Shown here piece after piece: positions 53,188 through 61,459 of a stretch of 64,000 nt of DNA (positions within the stretch are counted from its first letter, which is position 1; the number at the start of each line of letters is the position of its first letter). The translations under genes were made by a program, and so were the position numbers. The notes beneath the pieces were generated by a model that was not told the origin of the DNA, made no database searches, and saw nothing but the letters and a program-made list of their open reading frames with translations. The stretch comes from Ochrobactrum sp. BTU1 (GTDB taxonomy: Bacteria > Pseudomonadota > Alphaproteobacteria > Rhizobiales > Rhizobiaceae): positions 124,001-188,000 of the forward strand of contig CP076355.1 of assembly GCA_018798825.1 (NCBI GenBank), written 5' to 3'.

Positions 53188-55710
53188 TTAGAACTTACGG
53201 CTGAAAGAGACCTTCAGATTGCGGCCTGGCATGGCTGTGATGCCGTCAGTCAGATAAGGTTCGTATTCCTTGTCGAACACGTTCTCCAGTGCGAGACGCA
53301 ATTCCGAATCCTTCATGAAGCCTTTGGTCGGCGTCCAGTTGAAGAACAGGTCATGCACGGCATAGCCCGGCGTTTCTGGTCGATTGTAGCTGAGATCGCC
53401 TTTGACATAGGAGGTTCGGTCCTGCTTGTCGACAAAGGTCCCCGTCCAGCCAAAATTGATATCCTGATCCGGCAGCTTGTATCCGAGGGTCGTTACAACC
53501 GTTGTCGGCATGATATCGTTGATATAACTATCTTGCCCATAGATATTGTTGACCGTGCCATGGCGCCGACCAATCATGTAGGTGACGCTTGCATCGGCGA
53601 ACATGAAGTCATTTTCGTAATGCGCTTCCAGTTCCACACCACGCGAATAATAGGAAGGCATGTTCCAGTAGAATGGGACTTCGCCGTCTTTCAGGCCAAC
53701 CTTGTTTGCGCTGCCGACGCGACGCGCCACCGGGTTGGTGACGTGGTTGTTAAAGAACGAGCCGCGCACCATGAACACATCGGAATCGGTCAAGATACCG
53801 CTGAACGACGTATCCGCGCCGATATTGATCGTGTTGTTGCGCTCGACTGCCAGATCTCTGCTTGTGCCGGAGGTTTGCGTGCGTCCGCTTTGAACCGAGT
53901 AGATTTCGTCAATATTGGGCGCGCGCATGGCATAAGCCCAGTCGGCGAACAGGCGCGTCGTGGGTGTTATCTGATAGGATGCGCTGATCGCTGGTGTGAA
54001 ACCATGGTGAGATGCTGACGAATAGTCATGTCCAGCTTTTGGATCGTTATAGATCGCAGCCGCATTTGGCTCGCCTTCGGAGCGAACATAGTCATAGCGG
54101 ACGCCTGGCGTGATGGTCAGCTTGTCGGTAATGGCCATGCGATCACGCATGAAGAAGGATGTTACGTCTTGTTTGCCGCCGGGCATGATCCATGGGGCGT
54201 AATAGCCATAATTATAGCTTTTGTCGTTCTTCTTTGTGATGTCGAACATCGTCACATCGCGAATGTGGTGGTTATACTGCACACCGTAGTTCAGGCTGTG
54301 TTCAATACCGCCAAGCTCGAAGTTGGAGGTGTTTTCAGCTTCGATATGAAAATCCGAATATTTCGCATCGTTTTCGGTACCACCAAGCGATGCCGTGCCA
54401 TTCACGCCGGTTGCGCGTTCAGCATGCATGTCGGTCGAGGAATAGCTCGCCATGATGCGGGTGTTTACGAGGTCGCTGTCGCCGTCATAGGTGTGTTCGA
54501 ATACCGAAGTGAAGTCTTTCAGCTCACGCCATGCAAGCAGCCTGCGCATTGCTTCCTTATAGGCAGGTGTGCCGGGAACAAGGCTGTTGCTGGTTGGCTG
54601 AAGCTGTCCGCGAATGGCTGCAAGTGGTCCCCAATTGGCGCTTTCACCATAAAGAACCGAGGCCTTCACCTTGTGCCCGCCATATTCGCCGGAAAGTTTA
54701 CCGGAGAATGAAGTGAGTTCAGAACTTGAGTAATTATAGGTCTCGCCGCTGCCGACACGCATGTTGTCGCTCTTGCGCCAAGTCAGGCTGGCAATACCGT
54801 CAAACGTCATGCCGGTGCCGAGATTGGAGCGGCCATAAACCGCGCCGGTTTCCAGAAACTGCTTGTTAGCTGTCTGATACGCGGTTTTACCCCATGCACC
54901 CCAGCTTTCGCCTTCGCGCAGCATATCGGCGGCATCCTTGCTCTCAAGCTTCACGGTGCCACCGAAGCCACCATTGCCATATCGAACCGAGGTTGCACCC
55001 TTTTCAATCTCGACGCGCTTGAGAAGTTCGGGCTCGACGAAAATGGTGCCCTGATCGTATTTTTCAAAGTTTTTCGGCGCGCCGTCGAGCAGAACTCGAA
55101 CGTCAGTCTGTCGCGAGAAACCACGGATCGAAATCGACTGGCCTTCGGTGCGGACGCCCCCCAGCATGGCTACGCCGGGCGTCTTTTTGATGAGTTCGGG
55201 AATTGTTGAGGCCTGTGCCTGTTGCATCTGTTCAGGCGTAATCTGAGAGACGCGCGGGTCGAGATCAGCGAAGTTCACGCCGGTAATCTGGGAGAAGCTG
55301 ATCGTGTCGAGTTGCACTGCTCCGTCAACAGCAGGCACGGCTGCATTGTTTGCAGCCATTTCGCGCTCAAGGCGTACAGTGCGATTGCCGGTGAAACGAT
55401 ACTGGATATTCGTGTTGCGCAGCAATGCAGAAAGTGCGTCGGCTGGAGCCATGGTTCCGCTGACGCCGGATGTCCTGAGGCCGCTGGTGACGGATGCATC
55501 GAATGCGATTTGCAGACCTGTCTGAACTGCAAGGCGATTAAGTGCCGTTGAAAGCGCACCTGCCGGAATATTGATACTGACGGCTCGCGATGTTGTCTGT
55601 GCCATTGCTGGCGCGGTCATAAACGGGCTTAGAACAGTGCCGCTCAAAAGCAGCGAAGCAAACAGCGGGCGGGCGCAGGCAGTGAGAATGCGCGAGGAAG
55701 GGCTTTTCAT
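53188..55710 (-). CDS. TonB-dependent transducer, hemoglobin/heme receptor type
   Basis: 840 residues from ATG 55710 (GGAAACGAC upstream); longer in-frame starts at 55752 and 55800 would precede the signal peptide, which ends near PAMAQT. The STN domain (IPAGALSTALNRLAVQTGLQ) is followed by a TonB-box-like LDTISFSQ, the plug (SIRGFSRQTDVRVLLDGAP, IEKGATSVRYGNGG) and a barrel ending LKVSFSRKF. With the STN domain it signals through the FecR protein encoded just upstream. The substrate is inferred from context; I see no clear His in the FRAP-like MRAP region. Confidence 0.9.
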   Translation of the reverse strand: MKSPSSRILTACARPLFASLLLSGTVLSPFMTAPAMAQTTSRAVSINIPAGALSTALNRLAVQTGLQIAFDASVTSGLRTSGVSGTMAPADALSALLRNTNIQYRFTGNRTVRLEREMAANNAAVPAVDGAVQLDTISFSQITGVNFADLDPRVSQITPEQMQQAQASTIPELIKKTPGVAMLGGVRTEGQSISIRGFSRQTDVRVLLDGAPKNFEKYDQGTIFVEPELLKRVEIEKGATSVRYGNGGFGGTVKLESKDAADMLREGESWGAWGKTAYQTANKQFLETGAVYGRSNLGTGMTFDGIASLTWRKSDNMRVGSGETYNYSSSELTSFSGKLSGEYGGHKVKASVLYGESANWGPLAAIRGQLQPTSNSLVPGTPAYKEAMRRLLAWRELKDFTSVFEHTYDGDSDLVNTRIMASYSSTDMHAERATGVNGTASLGGTENDAKYSDFHIEAENTSNFELGGIEHSLNYGVQYNHHIRDVTMFDITKKNDKSYNYGYYAPWIMPGGKQDVTSFFMRDRMAITDKLTITPGVRYDYVRSEGEPNAAAIYNDPKAGHDYSSASHHGFTPAISASYQITPTTRLFADWAYAMRAPNIDEIYSVQSGRTQTSGTSRDLAVERNNTINIGADTSFSGILTDSDVFMVRGSFFNNHVTNPVARRVGSANKVGLKDGEVPFYWNMPSYYSRGVELEAHYENDFMFADASVTYMIGRRHGTVNNIYGQDSYINDIMPTTVVTTLGYKLPDQDINFGWTGTFVDKQDRTSYVKGDLSYNRPETPGYAVHDLFFNWTPTKGFMKDSELRLALENVFDKEYEPYLTDGITAMPGRNLKVSFSRKF

Positions 55711-55801
55711 GTCGTTTCCAGTCTCAACGTTCAAGGCGTTGGTGTCGGGCATTGGGTGGCTGAGGCACTCGCGCGGGGTGCGCAAACTGCCTTTCACCAA
55801 C

Positions 55802-55840
55802 TGGACGAATGAATTGAGCTGTTTGGGACATTTGGACGAA
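55802..55840. repeat. Direct repeat TGGACGAA upstream of the receptor gene
   Basis: TGGACGAA occurs at 55802-55809 and 55833-55840, 31 bases apart, which is about three helical turns. The pair lies in the promoter region between the FecR and receptor genes, the usual place for a sigma- or regulator-dependent promoter. Confidence 0.4.
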
Positions 55841-55842
55841 AA

Positions 55843-56826
55843 TTAATTATGCAGCACCGTGAGCAATGACCCGATACGGACTGCTTTGAGCTCAAATGCC
55901 TTGATAAAATCATCAAGTGCTGTCGAGGGCGTGGAGAGATCGAAGGTGCCGGTGATCCGGCGTTCGGCGAGGTCGCTGCTTGCGATCATCACCTTACCCG
56001 GAAGGTGGCGCGCAATATCTTCGACCACATGCTCAAGCGGCTGGCCCTCGAAAACAAGGCGACCGCTTCGCCAGGATGCTGCAAGTTCCGGATCAACCAT
56101 CGAAACCTGGCCTATACCATTCCGGCTGCCGTATGAAACGCTGTGTCCCTCATCCAGCCGCAGCGTATCGAGCGGGCTGAAGGCAGATGATGACGCGCTG
56201 GTCTGCACCTGAACTGCGTGTTCGGTAACAATGACATCTGCGCCGCCATCTTTCAGTTTCACATCGAATTGGGTGCCAAGGGCCGTCACTTCGCCATTTG
56301 CGGCTTTAACCGTGAAGGGGCGCTGTGGATCTGGGGCCACAATAAAATAGGCTTCGCCGCGCAACAGCTGCACCTGACGCCCATCATTCGTAATATCGAA
56401 AGTGATTGCTGATCCGGCATTCAGCTGAACGGTCGAACCATCGCTTAACTCAATGACCGGCATCTCGCTGCTCGCCGATATAGCATCAGCACGCAGGCGC
56501 ATCGGCCCGTCAAAGGCAAGGAATCCGCCCCCGAGGGCCGCGAACAACAGCATGGAACTGACGGCCGCGCGCACAGGGTAGCGCGGCTTTCTGGCTGCAG
56601 TTTTTGCAAAGTCGGTGTCTTGCAGCAGCAGAAAGCGCGTATCGCTGAAAACGCGCGAAGCTTTGGCAAATGCTAGCTCGTGTCGGGAATCGCTGGCGCG
56701 CCATAGCGCACAAGACTCGACAACCTCCAGATCTCTGGGCGATGCCTGCAACTGCATCAGCCAGTCGACAGCCTGTTCCTGGATTTGGCGCTCAGCCTTA
56801 TCGTTCTTCTTTGCCGTCGCGCGCAT
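55843..56826 (-). CDS. FecR-type anti-sigma factor / signal transducer
   Basis: 327 residues. The N-terminal sigma-binding part (EQAVDWLMQLQASPRDLEVV, WRASDSRHELAFAKASRVF) is followed by one membrane helix (AAVSSMLLFAALGGGFLAF), the FecR domain (IELSDGSTVQLNAGSAI, LLRGEAYFIVAPD) and the STN-like C-terminus (RRITGTFDLSTPSTAL). The gene starts within the sigma factor stop (TAATG overlap). It controls the sigma factor in response to the receptor downstream. Confidence 0.92.
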   Translation of the reverse strand: MRATAKKNDKAERQIQEQAVDWLMQLQASPRDLEVVESCALWRASDSRHELAFAKASRVFSDTRFLLLQDTDFAKTAARKPRYPVRAAVSSMLLFAALGGGFLAFDGPMRLRADAISASSEMPVIELSDGSTVQLNAGSAITFDITNDGRQVQLLRGEAYFIVAPDPQRPFTVKAANGEVTALGTQFDVKLKDGGADVIVTEHAVQVQTSASSSAFSPLDTLRLDEGHSVSYGSRNGIGQVSMVDPELAASWRSGRLVFEGQPLEHVVEDIARHLPGKVMIASSDLAERRITGTFDLSTPSTALDDFIKAFELKAVRIGSLLTVLHN

Positions 56827-57398
56827 TAAGCCTGATCCAGTTCGTCGAGCCGCAAGAGGCAGTGCATAAGCGCTTTCCGCAGATGCCTGTCCACCATATT
56901 GCGCGTAATTCCGAAGCGTATGGCTATTTCATCTGGGGATAGATTGCCGATCCGGTGGGCAATGAACACGCGGCGCTGACGCAAGGGCAGTTCCATGATC
57001 GCATCACGTAGGCAGGCGAGGCGGCGTGGCATATCCAGCACCAGATCAGGATTTGCATCCTTGCTTGCAATGTTTGCGGCTTCGTCGTCAGTGCCGCAAA
57101 AGAGCTTTGCTTCAAAGCGTTCGCGGCGAAACCGATCAAGACCCAGATTAATCGCAGCGCGCGTAAGAAAGGCGCGTAACGACGATTTGCCTTGCAGATC
57201 GGTCCTGCGGTCTTTCAGCCTGACATAAAGATCGTGGACGACTTCATTGGCATTGGAGGATACGTGCCCACGCCGACGGACTGCGCGGCACAGTTCGTCG
57301 TAATAATCTGTAATAGCTGCATCAATGTCTGCAATTTCCTGCAGAGGAAAAGCCGAAGGCAGATTGGATTTGTCAGATTGGTCCAAGGCAGGCACCAC
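56826..57398 (-). CDS. ECF RNA polymerase sigma factor, FecI type
   Basis: 190 residues. Region 2 (NANEVVHDLYVRL, SLRAFLTRAAINLGLDRFRRER) and region 4 (LPLRQRRVFIAHRIGNLSPDEIA, ITRNMVDRHLRKAL) are clear. It is more diverged from the other FecI copy at 45244 than expected for a recent duplication, and has a longer inter-region linker (FCGTDDEAANIASKD). It should activate the receptor gene two positions downstream. Confidence 0.9.
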   Translation of the reverse strand: MVPALDQSDKSNLPSAFPLQEIADIDAAITDYYDELCRAVRRRGHVSSNANEVVHDLYVRLKDRRTDLQGKSSLRAFLTRAAINLGLDRFRRERFEAKLFCGTDDEAANIASKDANPDLVLDMPRRLACLRDAIMELPLRQRRVFIAHRIGNLSPDEIAIRFGITRNMVDRHLRKALMHCLLRLDELDQA

Positions 57399-57554
57399 AT
57401 TTTCTTGGCGGCACCATAGTTAGGCGCTTGTGCAAACGCAATAATATATGACCAATATACTCATCTTATGTGAATGCTGTTGCATTTCAGCAAAATTGAC
57501 CGATAGCCGCAACGATGGAGAGCACTCCACCGCAGCGACAAAGGAAGCAATGGC

Positions 57555-57947
57555 TTATTTCGGCAACTGGGCCGCGGCCTGCTTGATGGCCGTTGTGACC
57601 TGCTGACAGAAAGGCTCGACGCTTTTGCCAGATGTCTTGGCATAGTCTTCAACGTCGGTTTCCTGCCCCATTGACTGGACTACGCCCTTTTTGCCGGCTG
57701 CCTGTGCTTCTTCAAGACCAGATTTGTCGGCTGGTGCCTGCATGATCTTCATGATGGACTGCTGGCTGTCGATGTCTTCCTGTGTCGCGAAGCCTTTGTC
57801 CTTGCAATACTCGACGATACCGAGCTGGTTCTGTGCTGCTTTATAGAGCGCTTCCGGTGTCATCTGCTGCGTGGCCTGGCCTTGCGCCATAGCGCCGCCT
57901 GCGGTGACCGATGCCAGAATAAAAGCGCAGATACCTGCAGTTTTCAT
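57555..57947 (-). CDS. Small secreted alpha-helical protein
   Basis: 130 residues with a signal peptide ending at GGAMAQG (about residue 22). The mature protein is mainly helical with two Cys (YCKDKGF near residue 48 and PFCQQV near 113) that may form a disulfide. The end AAAQLPK is typical of a Brucellaceae/Rhizobiales family that I recall being annotated as 'pore-forming ESAT-6 family', a label I cannot verify and would not rely on. It stands alone between the sigma factor and lipid genes, so context gives no role. Confidence 0.65.
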   Translation of the reverse strand: MKTAGICAFILASVTAGGAMAQGQATQQMTPEALYKAAQNQLGIVEYCKDKGFATQEDIDSQQSIMKIMQAPADKSGLEEAQAAGKKGVVQSMGQETDVEDYAKTSGKSVEPFCQQVTTAIKQAAAQLPK

Positions 57948-58142
57948 CGTTTCAACCTTTCAGTTCTATTGCATTTCCACCCGAGCAAACAGATAGAGCG
58001 GGTCCGGTGAAACGAAACCCGCCTAGAAAGGCTTAAAGGTCATAAAAGGCATCGCGAAATAAAGACCTGCAAAACCGGGTAACAAGTTTTTACTGTATCC
58101 GGGGTTTCCAAGGCTTTGTTTCGTCACATTCGGAACCGGGGG

Positions 58143-59072
58143 TTATGCCCAGAAATACCGCACAATGTGGAAGAATACCGGGGCCGAGAAGACGAGGCTG
58201 TCGGCACGATCGAGCATACCGCCATGCCCTTCAATCATGTGTCCCCAGTCTTTGACCCCGCGGTCACGTTTGATGGCAGATGCCACAAGCCCGCCGAAAA
58301 AGCCCATGACGCAAGCGGTCGCGGCCAGCGCACCAGCTTGCAATGGCGAAAACGGAGTAAGCCAGGCAAGTCCAGCCCCCAGAAGAGATGCGCTCGCGAC
58401 CCCTCCGACAAAGCCTTCCCAGGTTTTGGATGGAGAAATATTGGGCGCAATGCGATGCTTGCCGAACAATTTTCCGAAAACATATTGCAGCACGTCGCTG
58501 CCCTGAACGGTTGCCACCAGAAATGCGATCAGCAGCAGCTTCTTGCCTTCGAAGCCTGGAATATCCAGCGTCATCAGCGCAGGCACATGGCTGATGCAAT
58601 AGACCGATAGCATGATGCCCCATTGCTGCTCGCTGATGCGTTCGAGAAAGCGCGACGTATCACCGGAAAGGGCAGTCAGCACCGGCATGGCGAGGAAACA
58701 ATAGACCGGTATGAAGATGGAATAGAGACCGTACCAGTCGATCCAGATCAGATAATATTGCACCGGAATGACCAGCAGGAACATGCCAAGCAGCACGCGA
58801 TGATCAGCGCGACGGGTTTGTGTAAGCGTCGCATATTCGCGTAATGAGGCAAACGAAATAAGCGCAAACAGAACGTTCACGCCGCCTTTGCCGAACAGGA
58901 AGGCGATGCACATGGCGCCGACCATGATCCACCATGCCTTGATGCGGGCATTGAGGTTGACCAGTGTGGATGAAAGCGGTTTTGGCGCACGCCATGACAA
59001 TATACCGGCAACGGCACTGGCTGTGACCAGAACGCCCATGAGGCCAAGGAAGAGTTGGGTCGTTTCGCTCAT
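58143..59072 (-). CDS. CDP-diglyceride synthase-like (phosphatidate cytidylyltransferase), YnbB type
   Basis: 309 residues with about eight membrane helices. The family signature lies near the C-terminus: ASAIKRDRGVKDWG, GHGGMLDRADSLVF and the earlier APNISPSKTWEGFVGG. It makes CDP-diacylglycerol from phosphatidate and CTP at the inner membrane. It forms a module with PlsC-, YnbD- and YnbC-like genes, so it is probably a dedicated second synthase, not the housekeeping CdsA. It overlaps the acyltransferase stop by four bases. Confidence 0.88.
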   Translation of the reverse strand: MSETTQLFLGLMGVLVTASAVAGILSWRAPKPLSSTLVNLNARIKAWWIMVGAMCIAFLFGKGGVNVLFALISFASLREYATLTQTRRADHRVLLGMFLLVIPVQYYLIWIDWYGLYSIFIPVYCFLAMPVLTALSGDTSRFLERISEQQWGIMLSVYCISHVPALMTLDIPGFEGKKLLLIAFLVATVQGSDVLQYVFGKLFGKHRIAPNISPSKTWEGFVGGVASASLLGAGLAWLTPFSPLQAGALAATACVMGFFGGLVASAIKRDRGVKDWGHMIEGHGGMLDRADSLVFSAPVFFHIVRYFWA

Positions 59073-59722
59073 GGGTGATTACCATTCTGAGGCTGAATAT
59101 CGAGAAGGCTCTGGCGCGCGCGCGTGAGAAATTCCTTGCGGTTCTCGCCCTCGTGAAGCTGAACCGGCGTACCGAAAATTACACGACAAAGAAGCGGCAC
59201 GGGCAGCATCGCGCCCTTTGGCAACACGCGTGACATGTTTTCAATCCAGCACGGCACCAGTTCAACATCCGGCCGCGCCAGCGCAAGATTGTAGATGCCG
59301 GACCGAAAACGCAGCAACGCCTCATCGGTCATATTGCGTGTGCCTTCGGGAAAGATGATGAGCGAATGACCATCGGCCAGCGCTTTCAGCATCACTTCCA
59401 TCGGATCTTGTGTGCGTTCCACCCAGTTGCGTTCCACAAGCACGGTGCGCAGCAGCACTTCGGCCATGAACTGGCGCACAGCATTGCCCCGCCAGTAATC
59501 AGCACCAGCGACGGCGCGGGTGCGCGCACGTTCTTCCTGATTGAGGCAGGAGGAAAGCAGAATGAAATCACCATGGCTGGTGTGGTTGGCAAAATAGATG
59601 CGCTGATCGCGCGAGGGTCCGGTGCCGCTCCAGATGGGCCGCACGCCGGTAATCCCGCGTGACAGGATCGCCAGAAACGAGCCGAAAATCGATTGCACCT
59701 GATGGCGGACCAGTACCCGCAT
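59069..59722 (-). CDS. 1-acylglycerol-3-phosphate acyltransferase-like protein (PlsC family)
   Basis: 217 residues starting at MRVLVRHQVQSIFG; an upstream ATG would merely overlap the preceding gene. The HX4D motif (YFANHTSHGDF) and FPEGTRN are present. It transfers a fatty acyl chain to lysophosphatidic acid or a related glycerol phosphate, supplying phosphatidate for the CdsA-like enzyme downstream. Confidence 0.87.
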   Translation of the reverse strand: MRVLVRHQVQSIFGSFLAILSRGITGVRPIWSGTGPSRDQRIYFANHTSHGDFILLSSCLNQEERARTRAVAGADYWRGNAVRQFMAEVLLRTVLVERNWVERTQDPMEVMLKALADGHSLIIFPEGTRNMTDEALLRFRSGIYNLALARPDVELVPCWIENMSRVLPKGAMLPVPLLCRVIFGTPVQLHEGENRKEFLTRARQSLLDIQPQNGNHP

Positions 59723-59723
59723 A

Positions 59724-60149
59724 TCAAAGCCCCTGACCATGCGGCACGAAGGCCAGCAGAATGAATAGCACAATGGCAAGTGCCAGAAAAAACCGCAAAC
59801 GACCGATGATGCGCCGGGAACCGGCGATCCGTTCGAGGAGCGGGCGGGTGGGGCAGATAGCTTCACTCAGGCCCATTTTTTCGAGCGTTCTGTCGAGTTC
59901 GATCAGTCCCGCCTCTTCAATGGGATTTGCGGCAACCAGCCGGAAAAGTGCTGCATCGAAAAGCAGGTGCGCGGCAATTCCGAGAATGACCAAACTACTC
60001 GCAAAAAGGACCGGCCAGACCAGCCAGAAGGTGAGGTCATGCACGAAGCGCAAAAACGGTGCGACAGCCAGTATCAATACGGCTAGTGCAATGCCGAAAT
60101 AGGCATTTCGCTGCAAACCTGCCGCGATGCTTGATGCCTGCGCGCTCAT
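59724..60149 (-). CDS. Small inner-membrane protein of the lipid module
   Basis: 141 residues with about three membrane helices (YFGIALAVLILAVAPFL, LVWPVLFASSLVILGIA and FFLALAIVLFILLAFV) and a central cytoplasmic stretch (ELDRTLEKMGLSE). No catalytic motif is recognised. It is packed between the phosphatase and acyltransferase genes with overlaps or one-base gaps, so it likely assists this lipid pathway. Confidence 0.65.
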   Translation of the reverse strand: MSAQASSIAAGLQRNAYFGIALAVLILAVAPFLRFVHDLTFWLVWPVLFASSLVILGIAAHLLFDAALFRLVAANPIEEAGLIELDRTLEKMGLSEAICPTRPLLERIAGSRRIIGRLRFFLALAIVLFILLAFVPHGQGL

Positions 60150-61459
60150 TCATGCACCTCGCTTGTGTGTAGATGCACCGGCCAGCCTTTTGCGCGGATC
60201 AGCTCTTCGGCTTCGCGTTGATTGTTCACGCGGCCCGTGTTGATGAGCCAATGGGCTGCAACCGTGGCGCTGCGCTGAAAGCCCAACGCGCAACAGATGA
60301 GCACCGGACCGTGATGGCGTGCGACTTCGACCGCATCCGATGCAAGCCGTAGCTTTTCTGCGGGAGGCTTGATGAGATCAATCGTGACGTAGCTTTTCCA
60401 ATCGATAGAGTGAGGGGGTGGCACCATTTCGGATGCAAGATCAATGACAGTCGAGAAAAATTGCAGTTCTCTAGCCTTCGGGAAGCGTCCGAGGAAGACA
60501 TTGTCGCCAAGTTCGACATGGGTTGGGAGTTTGCGCGTCCAGTATCGGATATTAATCAGGGCAAAAAAGCGGTAAGGCCAGAGCAACAGGCGGCTGGCGA
60601 GACTGACCATACCGTCTGTTTGTTTCTCGAAAATGCCAGCACCCGCACCGAGATAACCAAGCGCCACTAGTGCAAGTGCGGTTGCAGGCCAGAACCAGAA
60701 GATCGCATAGCCGGTGATGCTCAGACCATGAACACCCAGCGCAAGAAAAACTGTCGCCACCGCCAGATAATACAAGCCGATCCGCCGGGATTTTGGGTCT
60801 GATGTGAGCAGAAAACCTGCCAAAGGCGATGGCGTGTTGCGTGGGAAAAGCCACAGCGCAAACAGCCCGAGCAAAGCGCCTGCCGGAATATCGACGGCGT
60901 GATGCTGATAGGTGGTTAGCACCGATAATCCGATCAGCAGGCACCAGACGTGCCAGATCACACGCATTATATCGCCCATAACACGGCGCATCTGATCCCA
61001 GATAATGATCAAAAGCGCGATATGTAGCGACGGCGCCTGGTTGAATGGTTTGTCGAACCCGCCCAGCACATCGAACATGAAACCCGGCAGACCGGAGGTC
61101 TCAGGTTTGACAAATGTGGCTGTCAGCGGAAAGGCAACAAAGCAAAGAACGGCGATAATCTGCGCGGTGAGATAACGCTTTGCCAGCTGGTCCACCTGTT
61201 CCGGGCTATCATTTACGAAAAGTGCTATCGCGTAAAACAGATTGACCGACCAATAGGGAATGATGCTCCACGCGATAAAGGGAACATAGCCTTCCCAGTT
61301 GAAAGCGAGGTTCGGCACGTCATCATGGAGTGATGCAAGCCAGTTGGCGGTGCCATAGGTCAGATAGAAAAACGGTCCAAGAAACAGAAGCCAAGCGATT
61401 GCGCGGCGGATTACAGGCCGCCGCGAGAAACCATCAAGTTCCGTCAATTGCGTGGTCAC
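60146..61459 (-). CDS. PAP2 and dual-specificity phosphatase fusion, YnbD-like
   Basis: 437 residues. The N-terminal membrane half is PAP2-like with NQAPSLHIALL and TTYQHHAVDIPAGALLG (His and Asp of the third PAP2 motif). The C-terminal half is a Cys phosphatase: VLICCALGFQRSA holds the C-X5-R loop (Cys390, Arg396). E. coli YnbD has the same two-domain plan. It should dephosphorylate a lipid phosphate, perhaps a phosphatidyl-polyol phosphate made by the CDP-alcohol enzyme. Confidence 0.83.
   Translation of the reverse strand: MTTQLTELDGFSRRPVIRRAIAWLLFLGPFFYLTYGTANWLASLHDDVPNLAFNWEGYVPFIAWSIIPYWSVNLFYAIALFVNDSPEQVDQLAKRYLTAQIIAVLCFVAFPLTATFVKPETSGLPGFMFDVLGGFDKPFNQAPSLHIALLIIIWDQMRRVMGDIMRVIWHVWCLLIGLSVLTTYQHHAVDIPAGALLGLFALWLFPRNTPSPLAGFLLTSDPKSRRIGLYYLAVATVFLALGVHGLSITGYAIFWFWPATALALVALGYLGAGAGIFEKQTDGMVSLASRLLLWPYRFFALINIRYWTRKLPTHVELGDNVFLGRFPKARELQFFSTVIDLASEMVPPPHSIDWKSYVTIDLIKPPAEKLRLASDAVEVARHHGPVLICCALGFQRSATVAAHWLINTGRVNNQREAEELIRAKGWPVHLHTSEVHE

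Noticed and set aside
57948..58142. GC-rich stretches (CCCCGG types) after the CdsA-like gene as a terminator
   Set aside because: The candidate arms are not complementary to each other and no T run follows on the minus strand.
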